Source: Coix lacryma-jobi var. lacryma-jobi
Taxonomy: Eukaryota > Streptophyta > Magnoliopsida > Poales > Poaceae
Direction: 5' to 3'
Assembly: GCA_009763385.1 (NCBI GenBank)
Contig: CM019824.1
Span: 152,898,305-152,962,304, forward strand
Length of the DNA: 64,000 nucleotides
The position numbers and the translations under genes are program-made. The notes beneath the pieces were generated by a model. It ran no database searches. It was given only the letters and a program-made list of their open reading frames with translations, and had not been told where the DNA came from. Of this stretch, positions 55,019 through 64,000 are shown piece after piece (position 1 is the stretch's first letter; the number at the start of each line of letters is the position of its first letter).

Positions 55019-56990
55019 ATGGTCGAAGTCACTGAAGCCGAGGCCAGCAACAAGGCGGGGCTCGTGCAGGTGCAGCTCACCGAACTACCCGACGAGTACA
55101 GAGAGCAGGTGGAGGATGCTTGTGCCGAATTCAGGCAAGTGCCTAGAAGCCTTTTCCAAGAACAAGAGCGGAAAGGTTCGCCGTCTGCACGATCTGCCGA
55201 AACCCGTCCAGCTCAACCCGAATGATCCCGGGGAGGCGAAGGCAGTGTTGAAAATGTCTCACGTAATCAACGAAACTGTCTCTGGTGCCATCGGTCGCAT
55301 GCATGGGGCGTTTCTCAACACTTTCCGCACCATCATGATCGCCCAATTCGGCCCAAGGCCGATGAACTTATGGAGGCCGAGTTTGGCCCTATAGCAGGAC
55401 CACATCTCTTCAATCTGCCGAATCACCTCAAGGGGGCAGGAACTGCTGGTGAGGAGACCCCGCCTAAGGCTCAATCGAGCGGAATGACCATTCAAGAGAA
55501 GCACACGCCAGAAGGCCAGTTGCCAACCATGGGTCAGCTCACGTTCGGCGCTAAGGGTCAGCCGCCAGAGTCAACACGCAAGATCTCCCCGCAAACCTAT
55601 AGGCTCATAAAGGACTACTATGGAAACGGGTACCATGAGATGCTTGAGCCTCACAACATAGAGGGTGCCTCCGGAGGGAAGGGCGCTTCCAGAGGGACAA
55701 TGTCGCGGCCCAGATGTATCAAGCTTTCCTGGACGAAGCCGATGACTATACCGATGCCGAAGATGAGGTGGCCACTGCAGAGTTCAACTGGGACAAAGAA
55801 CCGACCCAGGCCAACAAGCAGTGGCTACGCCAGCAAAAGGGAGCGTACGACTTCGACGTCACCAAGGCCGACAAGCTCTTCGAATTTCTGGTCGCCGAAG
55901 GGAGAGTCAGGCTACCCCCGGATCACCCGATGCTGCGTCCTGGAGGGGTTAAGGACAAGAAGTACTGCGACTTTCATAACACTAACACCCATTCTATTAA
56001 TGACTGCCGTGTGTTCAGGACAAGGATCCAGAAGGCCATCCAGGATGGGCACATCAAGTTCAATGGCAAGATGAAGATCGATGCCAACCCCTTCGCCCAG
56101 AACTCCGTGTTCGTCTCAGTGAACATGGTAGCCCCGAGGATCCCAGAGGCAAGGGCAAGGTCAAAGTCCTCACCTCCAACAAGGCGCGCGAGTCTGGCGC
56201 AGTGGATCCCGATCGGCAAATCACTGGCGATGAGCTTCGACAGCACGCCCAAGCCGCGAATAGCCGATACGAGCGCGGAGAGTCGTCTTCCAGGCGCAGG
56301 CCTACCCACAGGGATCTCCTTAACAAGTGGCGCCGGCAAAATGAGAAAGAGCAGAGGCGTCTCCAACGCGAAGAGCGAGAATTCACGGAGGAATACCAGC
56401 ATGAAGACGATCACGCGGGAGAGCACGGTATCGTCTGGAGGAGAGGGCTTACCACAGAGAACAGGCCCATCGCTGGGAGCAAGAACGCCACCAAGAGCGG
56501 GAGCAAGCTCACTGGGGCTGTCCGTTCTTCCGCCACTGCTGGAACGAAGGCTTGAAACTGCCTGCCGTCAACAACTGCCCCGAATGCAGCGATCAGTATA
56601 GGGGGTATAGGCAGGATCGGGTCAACCGCCGTCCCGTCCACGAAAGGTTGGGAGCGCGCATCCCAGTGGACGATCGGCGCCTAAAAATGAGGAGCCCGGA
56701 TCGGCGAGCCAAGAGATATGCCGACCAGGAGTGGGTGCACCACCAAGACGACAGCGAGGAGGTACAGCCCCGCCCATATAGGTGGCAAAAGGGGCAGTGG
56801 TGCCCACCAGGGCTCAGAAAAAGCTAGAAAAGGAGAGTGCAACGCCTCCGGAATAAGGAATTGGAGAAAGCAGCTGTCGACGGGAAGAAGCAGGAGTGGC
56901 GCCCAAAGGAGAAGCCAGATGATACTGACAAGGGCGCTGATGTGGCAATGGCTTTCCTCCTCCCCATAGAGTTCATGGCTCCTCCTAGCC
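55019..56990 (+). pseudogene. Element B gag (copy 2), capsid core missing
   Basis: Near-identical to 44073-46015, with the same deletion of the gag core. It is in frame over long parts where copy 1 is shifted (for example 55714-56130, with YDFDVTKADKLFEFLVAEGR and the knuckle CDFHNTNTHSINDC) and the reverse elsewhere. The two copies therefore carry independent one-base errors over the same reading frame. Confidence 0.85.
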
Positions 56991-57497
56991 GGGGGGCACA
57001 AGATGAAGTATATTCGGACTCCGACGAGGACGAGCTCGACGAGCTCGCGGCACAGCTCGTGTTGTCTCAGAAGGCAGCATTTGACAAACCAGCAAGCATC
57101 GGCATTTGAAGCCGTTATATGTCAAGGGGTACGTCAACGGAAAGCCGCTAACCAAGATGTTTGTCGATGGCGGCGCAGCGATTAACATCATGCCTTACGC
57201 CACCTTCAGAAAGCTGGGCATGAACGATGAAGATCTGCTCAAAACGGACATGATACTCCGTGACTTTGCCGGCAATCCCTCTGACACTCGGGGTGCCGTG
57301 CACGTGGAACTGATGATAGGATCCAGACGCTCATCACGACCTCTTTGTCATTGACGGCAAGGGGGCATACAGCCTGCTTTTGGCAGAGATTGGATCCATG
57401 CCAACTGCTGCATACCTTCAACCATGCATCAAATACTCTACAGTGGGTTGAGGATGACATCGAGTTGTCCAAGCCGACGACTCGGTGAGTGTTGCCA
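56967..57497 (+). pseudogene. Truncated second protease of element B
   Basis: Matches 46020-46545 (VDGGAAINIMPYATFRKLGM and so on) and stops in mid-domain at 57497, where A-family sequence starts abruptly. The last 185 bp carry about six one-base losses relative to copy 1. Confidence 0.85.
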
Positions 57498-57888
57498 ACA
57501 AGGGGCCTCGAGGGCTCGCCCTCGAGTAATGCCCGCGAGTGCGCCCCTTGGTGTCCCTGACTCGGGTGCTCGAAGCGGCTGTCGAACCCTTTTCGAGGGC
57601 CAGCCTTCGCTGGCTTTCGAGACTTAGGGCCGGGGCCCGTTTTTACCTTTATGAAGAAGCCTCCGTCGTCTGGGAATCCTTCTGCCCGTTGGGCACGCCT
57701 TTTAGGCGGAAATCGTCGTGGAGAGCGCGGGCGCGAAGCCGGGCGACGGTCGTGCGGCCCGGGTAGTGGAGCGAATCGGAGGTAACGCGCGTACCCTGCA
57801 TCCGGCTCGAGACGTGGTAGGTAGCGCATTGATGCATTCGGTTACCTTTTTACGTCGTGGGAGATCCCGCCCGTCTGGATTTCCCCCT
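57498..57888 (+). other. Sequence upstream of the A'' extra gene
   Basis: No gene. Contains CTCGAG sites and a block shared with A' (near 42000). Promoter region of the + strand gene. Confidence 0.5.
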
Positions 57889-57896
57889 ATAAATAT
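57889..57896 (+). promoter_or_regulatory. TATA box of the A-family extra gene
   Basis: TATAAATA in the context TTCCCCCTATAAATATCG, about 145 bp upstream of the first ATG (58036), with CT/CG-rich leader sequence between. Confidence 0.7.
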
Positions 57897-60800
57897 CGAA
57901 AGAGGGGAAAAGAACCCTTTACTTTGCCTTTGCCTTCGCCGCCGCCGTAGCCTTTACGCGCCCTCTCCTTCGAGTTAGTCGATTGGGGATTTCCGGCCGC
58001 CCGTCCGCTGCTCGGATCCGCGCCGCGCCACCGTTATGGCCGCCCAGACACAGATGCTGCCGCCGAGGACGGAGCCCGTCGAAGGTGACGCCGAGCAAAA
58101 TGGACTCGCTGGTGGCCCAGGGGCTTCTTCGCCCCCCACCCGAGGAGGACCCCGCATGGTGGGTTATCCCGTCGGCGGAGCACACGGGAGCCGCACCCGC
58201 CGGAGGGGTACGTGGTGAGCTTCACGCGCTACCACCGTAGGGGCTCGTGTCCCGCCGAGCCGCTTCTTGCGAGGGCTGGCCACCATTTCGAGGTGGAGCT
58301 GCAACACTTCTCCCCCAACTCCATCTCGCACGCCGCCATATTCGCCGCGGTGTGCGAGGGGGGTACCTGAAGATGGAGCCGCACTGGGAGATGTTCGTCC
58401 ATCTCTTCCGGGGTGAGCTCTTCATCAAGTCCCTGAAGCCCAGCGGGAGGCGACCCGTGCGCATGGGCTCCCTTGCCATCACCGCGAGGGCGGGGACCTC
58501 ATCGGCCAATGTCCCCCGCGAGTACCTGCGATACAAGCTTTCCACCAACCAGGCGGGTGGGACGACCATTGGTTCTATCTGCGGAACGAAGGTGGCCTCC
58601 TTCCGCAGTACACCGCAGGGTCCTTACTCGACGCCCGAGAAGTGGACCTGGGGCGTGCGGCGGACAGGCAACGCCACCTGGCCCCCGCTGATGGAGATGA
58701 TGAAGACGCTGGTGGATGAGAGAAGCTGACCGTGCAAGCGGTCATTTGGGCGTTCCACCAGCGAAGAGTTCTTCCGCTGGCGGACCGCCCCCTTCTTATG
58801 CACGAGATGGGCCCGCAGGCTCAGCTCGAGGCGCTCAATCGCTCGAGGATGGACGAAGAGAGGCTGTCCCGGAACGAGGGCGTCTCCCGGGTGTCGATCA
58901 CGATCCAGGGGCCGTTCGTCCCTGAACTCTCCAACCTGGTTGCGATGGCACCCGACGAGGGGTGTCTTGACCTGGTAAGCCTACCTCGAGTCGAGCTAAT
59001 CTCGAGCCTCCCCCCCCTTCTTCCTCCTTCGATCCGTTTGCATCCGTCTTGTGGTTTGTCTCATCATGCTTCTTCTTTCTTCAGGGGGCATTTACTTGTC
59101 GCGCTCGAGGCCCCGGTGAGGAGGACGCCCGCGGATTCTCAGGTGAGGCGCCTCTCTGCTCAGAAGGACAAGGAGAGCAAGGATGCCAAAAAGAAGAAAG
59201 AGAAAGATAAAACTTTGCGTCGCTTAGCTCGGGAGCAGAGACTGGTGAAGGCTCATCGTAACCGTCAGCCTGGGGACGGGGACGGTCCCCCGAGCTGAGC
59301 TCCTCGAGCTCGGAGGAGGAGAGTGGTGATGAGGAGGAGGGCGACGACGAGGGGATGGATGCGCGCTTGATGCGCGCGGGGCTCGTCGATGACAGGGCTG
59401 ACCGCTCCTCTGTGCAGGAGGGTACACTGGAGGTCCCACCGACAAAAGGGTCGCGCGGGACGCAGCCGCGGAAGGCGGCGCCGATCCCTGCCTCGTCGGG
59501 GGCCCGAGGTCCGTCGAGCTCCGCGCCGGATGCGCCCCTGATCACAAGGAAACCCCGGCCCGGAGCGCCTCCGCCCGCCACAGCGCCAACGGAGCCGCCC
59601 CCGCGTCAGCCCAGACGGGGGGTCTCGAGAGGGGTCGGGCCTCGAGAGGCGGTCGACAGGTTGAGAAGGTTTTCGGGCCCGACCCCCGTGATCCGTCAAG
59701 GGCGCCGTCAAGCCCGCGGAGGGGCGGGCGCCAAGAAGAGGCGTCGAGCCCGCGCCATCACGAGCGTCGGGGAGGGAGCCCCCGAGCGTCTCGTGACCAG
59801 GGGCGCGAGCGTCCCCGGAGTCCATCGCCGCACCGCCGCCGGGACACGGAAGCGGACTCGGGAGGCGCGACCACCAGGCGGGCGCCGGAGTAGGTCCCGG
59901 AGCCCGCGCCGGGGCGAGCGCCACGACGTCAGCACGAGGGTGGTACGGTCGCCCTCCCGCGATGTGGGGCGAAGGAGGGCTCTCCCTCGAGGTCGAGCCA
60001 TGGGGGCGTCGGGAGCCCTCCCCCCATCCCAGCCCCGTGGAGACGGCCCAGGCGCAGGGCTCGAGCCGTGGGTGGGCTCGAAGCCCCCGAGTGGGTCCGG
60101 CGATTCCGGAAGAAGCCCCAGCCGCCGCTTCGGGTGAGTAGTTTCCTTGGGTCTCGTCGGTAATGAGGCTTCACCTCTTTGCTTTTGATGACGCGTGCCA
60201 TCTCCATCTTCTCAGGGGAAGCGCTCCCACCAGGAGGTGACCTCGCTTCGTCAAGCGGGCCAAGACCTCGAGCCCCGTCGAGGCACAGGCACCTCGAGGT
60301 ATGGGCCTTCCTCCGCTAGAGAAGCCGCTTGGCTGGAGAAGCCCGAGCTGCCATGGCTCGAGGGGGCCGATGATCGTCGCGATTTTGGTGAGGCCGTCGC
60401 CATCGACCACGGGGTTCGAGGTACTCTTCCTCCTGTTCTGACATCTCCTCATCTCGTATTGCAGGGGCCTCAGCTCACGGCATCGAGCCTGCCACCACCG
60501 TATCCGCCGAAGCGCTGCCCTCTCCCCCCCTCCTCCTCCTCCCACGATGGCGCCAAAGGGAGCGCCATCCTTCCCCTCACCACGACGGGTGTTCCGGGGG
60601 AAGCGCCTGGGGCGAGCACGGCCCCGCCGGCGTCTGGGGCTGAGGGACCGCGCCCCTCGTGGCTCGACCAGGACGGGCCGGGCTGCGGAGGAGGAAAGGG
60701 GGGAGAGGCGTCAGCGGAGAAGGAGCCGACGGTGGAGGACCTCCTGAACGAGCTGGAGCCAGGGGCCGCTCCTTCGCCGCGGGCTCGATGACGGTGGAGG

Positions 60801-60936
60801 CGCCCGAGGTGCCGGCTAGCGCCGACAAGGCGCCGGAGGGCCCGGGGTTGTAACATCTCGGCTCAGGGCTTAATAGGATTAATAGAATACTCATACCAAT
60901 AAGTTGCACCTTCTTTTCCGGAGCCCATCTCCTAAA

Positions 60937-61235
60937 AACTCCAAAGTTAAGCGTGCTTGGCTTGGAGCGATGGTGACCGACCGGGAAGTCTTTCCCGGGT
61001 ACGCATGAGTGAGGACAAAGTGCGCAGAAAAGACTGGGTGGTCTGTGGGGATAGTCTAGGTCCTATGAAGCTGCCTAAAAACTCCAAAGTTAAGCGTGCT
61101 TGGCTGGAGCGATGGGTGACCGACCGGGAAGTCTTTCCCGGTACGCATGAGTGAGGACAAAGTGCGCAGATAAAACTCCAAAGTTAAGCGTGCTTGGCTT
61201 GGAGCGATGGGTACCGACCGTGAAGTCTTTCCCGG
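60937..61235 (+). repeat. Three 5S-derived segments in Cassandra LTR1
   Basis: Segments at 60937, 61080 and 61174, each AACTCCAAAGTTAAGCGTGC followed by a TGACCGACCGGGAAGTC-type end (the third reads GTACCGACCGTGAAGTC). The spacing of 143 and 94 bp shows two unequal duplications. Confidence 0.88.
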
Positions 61236-61643
61236 TACGCATGAGTGAGGCAAAGTGCGCAGAAAAGACTGGCTGTTGGTCTGTGGGGATAGTCTAGGTC
61301 CTATGAAAGCTGCCTGATGTAAGCGGCCCGGCCTCGAGGAGGCGGGATTACAGAATGGTATCAGAGCCGACTCTCGCGGTTTCACGGCGCGTCGTGTCGC
61401 AGTTGCGCAGGCATAGTGCGCATGGCTGGTGTGGATCCGGAGTGGTCACACAGCATGGCTATGCGCTGGCATTGGCATACGGACGTGGCCAAAGGAGGAC
61501 GTTCCTGGCCTGGGATTGATCGCCGAGGACGTCGATCTCTTAAGGGGTTTAGATTGTAACATCTCGGCTCAGGGCTTAATAGGATTAATAGAATACTCAT
61601 ACCAATAAGTTGCAACTTCTTTTCCGGAAGCCCATCTCCTAAA

Positions 61644-61710
61644 AACTCCAAGTTAAGCGTGCTTGGCTTGGAGCGATGGGTGGACCGACCGGGAAGTCTT
61701 TCCCGGGTAC
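61644..61710 (+). ncRNA. 5S rRNA-derived segment in Cassandra LTR2
   Basis: AACTCCAAGTTAAGCGTGC to GACCGACCGGGAAGTC; matches the 5S region that carries the internal pol III control boxes. Not a functional 5S gene. Confidence 0.7.
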
Positions 61711-63270
61711 GCTGAGTGAGGACAAAGTGCGCAGAAAAGACTGGTGTTGGTCTGTGGGGATAGTCTAGTCCTATGAAAGCTGCCTGATGGTAAGCGGGCC
61801 TCCTCAGGAGGGCGGACGTTACGGGGTCGAGCCTTCCCTCGATCGATCCGCAACAGGAAGGGCCCGGAGGGACGGAGGGAGTCGGGGCCCGTGCCGTCGG
61901 GCAGCGGTTCGCTGTCGGGGCAGCTCGAGGCGGAGGAGGATCTGCCCGACATTGAGCTCGACCCGACCGATATGGCCGTTTCCCGTCCCATGAGCCCGCC
62001 CCTTGCCGTGGTTCCCATCGAGCAGCCGGCCCAGCGGGGGCCCCGCGCGAAGTGCGGTCCATCTTCCGGGAGGTGGCCGTGCTTATGGCGGAGGCGGAGC
62101 GGTCCTGCTCCGAGGAGGCGGGCCGGTCCGCACAGGTGTCAGCCGCCCTCGCGCGGCTGAGGCGGAGCTTCGAGATCTCGCGCGGAGCTGAGCCGGAACG
62201 CCCAGATGGCGAGCCGGCTTAACGAGGCGGAGGCGGAGGTCCGGGTGGCTCGAGGCGAGGTCGCCCGATCCAAGGAGGAGGCCGCCGCCGTTCTCGAAGC
62301 GTCGAGGAAGGAGGCCGCGCGACGCCCGAAGCGAGGCCACCTCTGCCCGGGCTGAAGCCGAGGCGGCGAAGCAGGAGGCTGCTGACGCCCGTGGCGAGGC
62401 CGCCGCCCCCCCGAACCGCAGCGGAGGCGGCGAGAAAAGAGGCCGAAGACGCCGTGAGTGTGCCGCCACCGCCCGAGCTGCCGAGGGGGCGGCGCGGCAG
62501 GAGGTGATCCGCAAGGATCTGCCCTGGTGAGGCGGGCCGGCTGATCGAGGACCTTAGGTCCAGAAGCTCCTCACGCTGGCCGAGAAGCGCAGGCTGGAGC
62601 AGCGTGCTGAGGGCCTGACCAGCGACCTCGCCGCACTGGGGCAACACTGCGACGGTGAGGCTTACACCTTGTTCTTGTTTGGTTCTCGAAGTTCTTGTTA
62701 CGCCGCAGTCTCACTCTTCCTTGTTTGTTGCGCAGGGGTCGAGAAGACGGTCGAGGAGCTCCGCGGGACGAACCAGGCTCTCTTGGACCAGCTCCAAGAC
62801 GAGACGATGGTGGCGGAGCGGGCTCGCTCTTCTCTCGACCGGCTCGGCCCCATGTGGGGTGCTCCTCCTGTGACGACCGCGGCAGAAGGTGCAGTGGCTC
62901 GGGGCGATGCCTTGGTCGACGCCTTGTGCTTCTTCGACGCAGCCGCGCGGGACCGTGTCCGGCAAGCTCTCCATCACGGCGTCAAGCAGACACTCGCGGT
63001 CGTTCGCTCTGGTTTCCGCTTCCCGGTCCACGTTGTCGCGAATGGCTTCATCGAGATCGAGGGGAAGGATGAGGAGTGGAACAACCGCCGTGTCGACAAA
63101 ATTTTGGAGAAGATGGAGAGGCCGGGGACGTCGCTCGCGAAGATCTTCGAGGAGGACGTGCTGCCTCCTGACGCCAGCAGCGGTGTCGGGAGCCCTCCTC
63201 CTTCGAGCTCGGGCGTCGAGGTCGAACCTGCCATCGTGGACCTCGGGGGAGTACCGCACCGACGAGACTG

Positions 63271-63758
63271 AGGCCTGCGTGCCAAATTTGGGCGTCGAGG
63301 CCCTTGTAAGAATTCTATAAATGAGGGTACGTCGAGACCCGAATGTATATGTGATTTGTTTATGAAAAGAGTTGTTTTCTTTTCAAATGCGTTTGACCGC
63401 TTCTCTTTGTCGCAAGCTCGAGTTTCTGCTAACTTAGTCTGTGTTCCTTTGATACGTCGCGAGCCCCTCGAGGGGAGGCGTAGGTAGGGCACCGTAGCCC
63501 GGGGGCGTAGGCGGCCGTCTACGTCGACGCCCCCCCCGACCTTGGAGGCTCGAGGTACTTTAAGATTTAGACGTCGCTAGTTCACTCGAGGCGCGAGTCG
63601 AGACGAGGGTCAAATTTTTGAAAAGAAAACACGCGTTTTTTTTCCGGAGTCTGGGGGGGGGCCCCCGTCAGCCCCCGAGGGAGGCTTGACCCTGAGCAGA
63701 GCAGGGTCGAGGCTACCTTAAGATGCGAAGCAACATGAACGACAATGCACGAGTTTGT
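63271..63758 (-). other. Spacer between pol and extra gene in A''
   Basis: Reverse complement of 12112-12602 of element A. No gene seen. Confidence 0.6.
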
Positions 63759-64000
63759 TCATTCATTTTGACATGTTTGTACAAAGTGATAAAATGAACA
63801 AGGCCTCGAGGCCTTTAAGGGTAGAAGCGACGTAGCTGAGATATGTTTCCACGCGTTCGCCAGGATCCTGCCTTGGTCGTCGTAGAGCTTGTATGTGCCT
63901 GGCTTGAGCACTTCGGCCACGGTGTATGGGCCTTCCCACGGAGGGGTGAGCTTATGGCGCCCTCGATTATCTTGCAGCCGTCGAAGCACGAGGTCCCCCA
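63759..64000 (-). pseudogene. Integrase C-terminus of A''
   Basis: LRRLQDNRGRHKLTPPWEGP followed by TVAEVLKPGTYKLYDDQGRI on the minus strand; the same block as 11880-12060. The rest of pol is beyond the window. Confidence 0.85.

Larger units (their letters stand above)
42650..57497 (+). mobile_element. Gypsy element B: LTR, internal, LTR, partial internal
   Basis: LTR1 42650-44032, gag-PR-RT-RH-IN, an antisense gene, PPT, LTR2 53606-54978, then a second PBS, gag and truncated protease to 57497. The complete part is about 12.3 kb. The repeat order LTR-INT-LTR-INT means either unequal recombination between copies or an assembly join. No TSD can be checked on the right. Confidence 0.88.
60849..61822 (+). 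mobile_element. Cassandra TRIM with 5S rRNA-derived LTRs
   Basis: LTR1 60849-61352 (504 bp), PBS TGGTATCAGAGCCGA from 61356, internal 203 bp with no gene, PPT-like TTAAGGGGTTTAGAT, LTR2 61555-61822 (268 bp). TSD GGGGT at 60844-60848 and 61823-61827; the last A of LTR2 is missing. Both LTRs begin TGTAACATCTCGGCTCAGGG and contain 5S rRNA sequence. Cassandra elements are non-coding and are known for LTR-borne 5S with pol III signals. LTR1 is longer because its 5S segment is repeated. Confidence 0.92.
58036..63270 (+). pseudogene. Extra gene of family A, antisense to pol, with introns
   Basis: First ATG at 58036; frames shift soon. The conserved part at 58210-58975 reads YVVSFTRYHRRGSCPAEPLL, HHFEVELQHFSPNSISHAAI, FAAVCEGYLKMEPHWEMFVH and WPPLMEMMKTLVDE. 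This resembles the 'putative gypsy type transposon' (Transposase_28) domain. A donor-like GTAAGC is near 58975 and an acceptor CTTCAG near 59085. The middle (59090-60848) is Arg/Pro/Ser-rich; the Cassandra TRIM interrupts it at 60849. Then comes an Ala/Glu-rich coiled coil (62060-62640), an intron (62655-62735, GT-AG), and the C-terminal exon (VEKTVEELRGTNQALLDQLQ to 63270). Broken by indels. Function unknown. Confidence 0.65.
57498..64000 (-). mobile_element. A-family gypsy copy A'', reversed, runs off the window
   Basis: The end of integrase is at 63759-64000 (minus), and the antisense extra gene is on the plus strand. 62798-64000 is the reverse complement of 11866-13076. The 3' LTR is missing at the left junction. 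Confidence 0.87.

Noticed and set aside
60937..61710. A tandem 5S rRNA gene array
   Set aside because: Only part of the 5S sequence is present, inside repeats starting TGTAACATC with a PBS, PPT and TSD; this is a Cassandra TRIM.

Overview
The window is a nested pile of LTR retrotransposons from a plant nuclear genome, almost certainly a grass (Poaceae). Reasons: Ty3/gypsy elements of the Tat and Athila types, Ty1/copia elements with the SIRE/Maximus-type LTR end (CACCCCCCTCT), a Cassandra TRIM carrying 5S rRNA sequence, plant PBS types and GC-rich coding sequence. I see no host gene, no rRNA or tRNA gene that looks functional, and nothing prokaryotic. Lineage names come from recognising protein motifs by eye, not from a search.

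Layout. 1-3024: tail of a copia LTR, PBS and a gag-only coding region. 3025-4073: reversed fragment of gypsy family B. 4074-13076: gypsy element A (+ strand) with 5' LTR, gag, PR, RT, RNase H, IN and the end of an antisense extra gene, cut by a 500-N gap (13077-13576). 13577-15482 and 27413-30551: two halves of a B-related gypsy element C (- strand), split by a complete copia element D (15483-27412; both LTRs; TSD TGCCT). 30552-40392: Athila-type element F (- strand) with gag and protease, no RT/RNase H/IN, and an extra gene. That gene is split by two solo LTRs, E (30838-33025, TSD AAAGG) and C' (33112-34643, TSD GGGTG). 40393-42649: 3' end of a reversed A-family copy (A'). 42650-57497: element B as LTR-internal-LTR-truncated internal. 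57498-64000: reversed A-family copy (A'') whose extra gene reads on the + strand and holds a Cassandra TRIM (60849-61822, TSD GGGGT).

How the parts work together. gag and pol supply the particle, protease, reverse transcriptase/RNase H and integrase. Four families also carry an extra gene outside gag-pol. In A it is antisense with a gypsy-type Transposase_28-like region; in B it is antisense with a plant-mobile-domain-like region and six exons; in D it is sense and downstream of pol; in F it is sense, Athila ORF1-like, with its own TATA box. Three families (D, E, F) each carry a private GC-rich dyad motif repeated in clusters, and LTR E also holds an array of co-varying hairpins.

Quality. 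Many reading frames are broken by one-base indels, often in homopolymers, in elements of different ages. Part of the damage may be consensus error. The junction at 57497/57498 looks like a possible misjoin.
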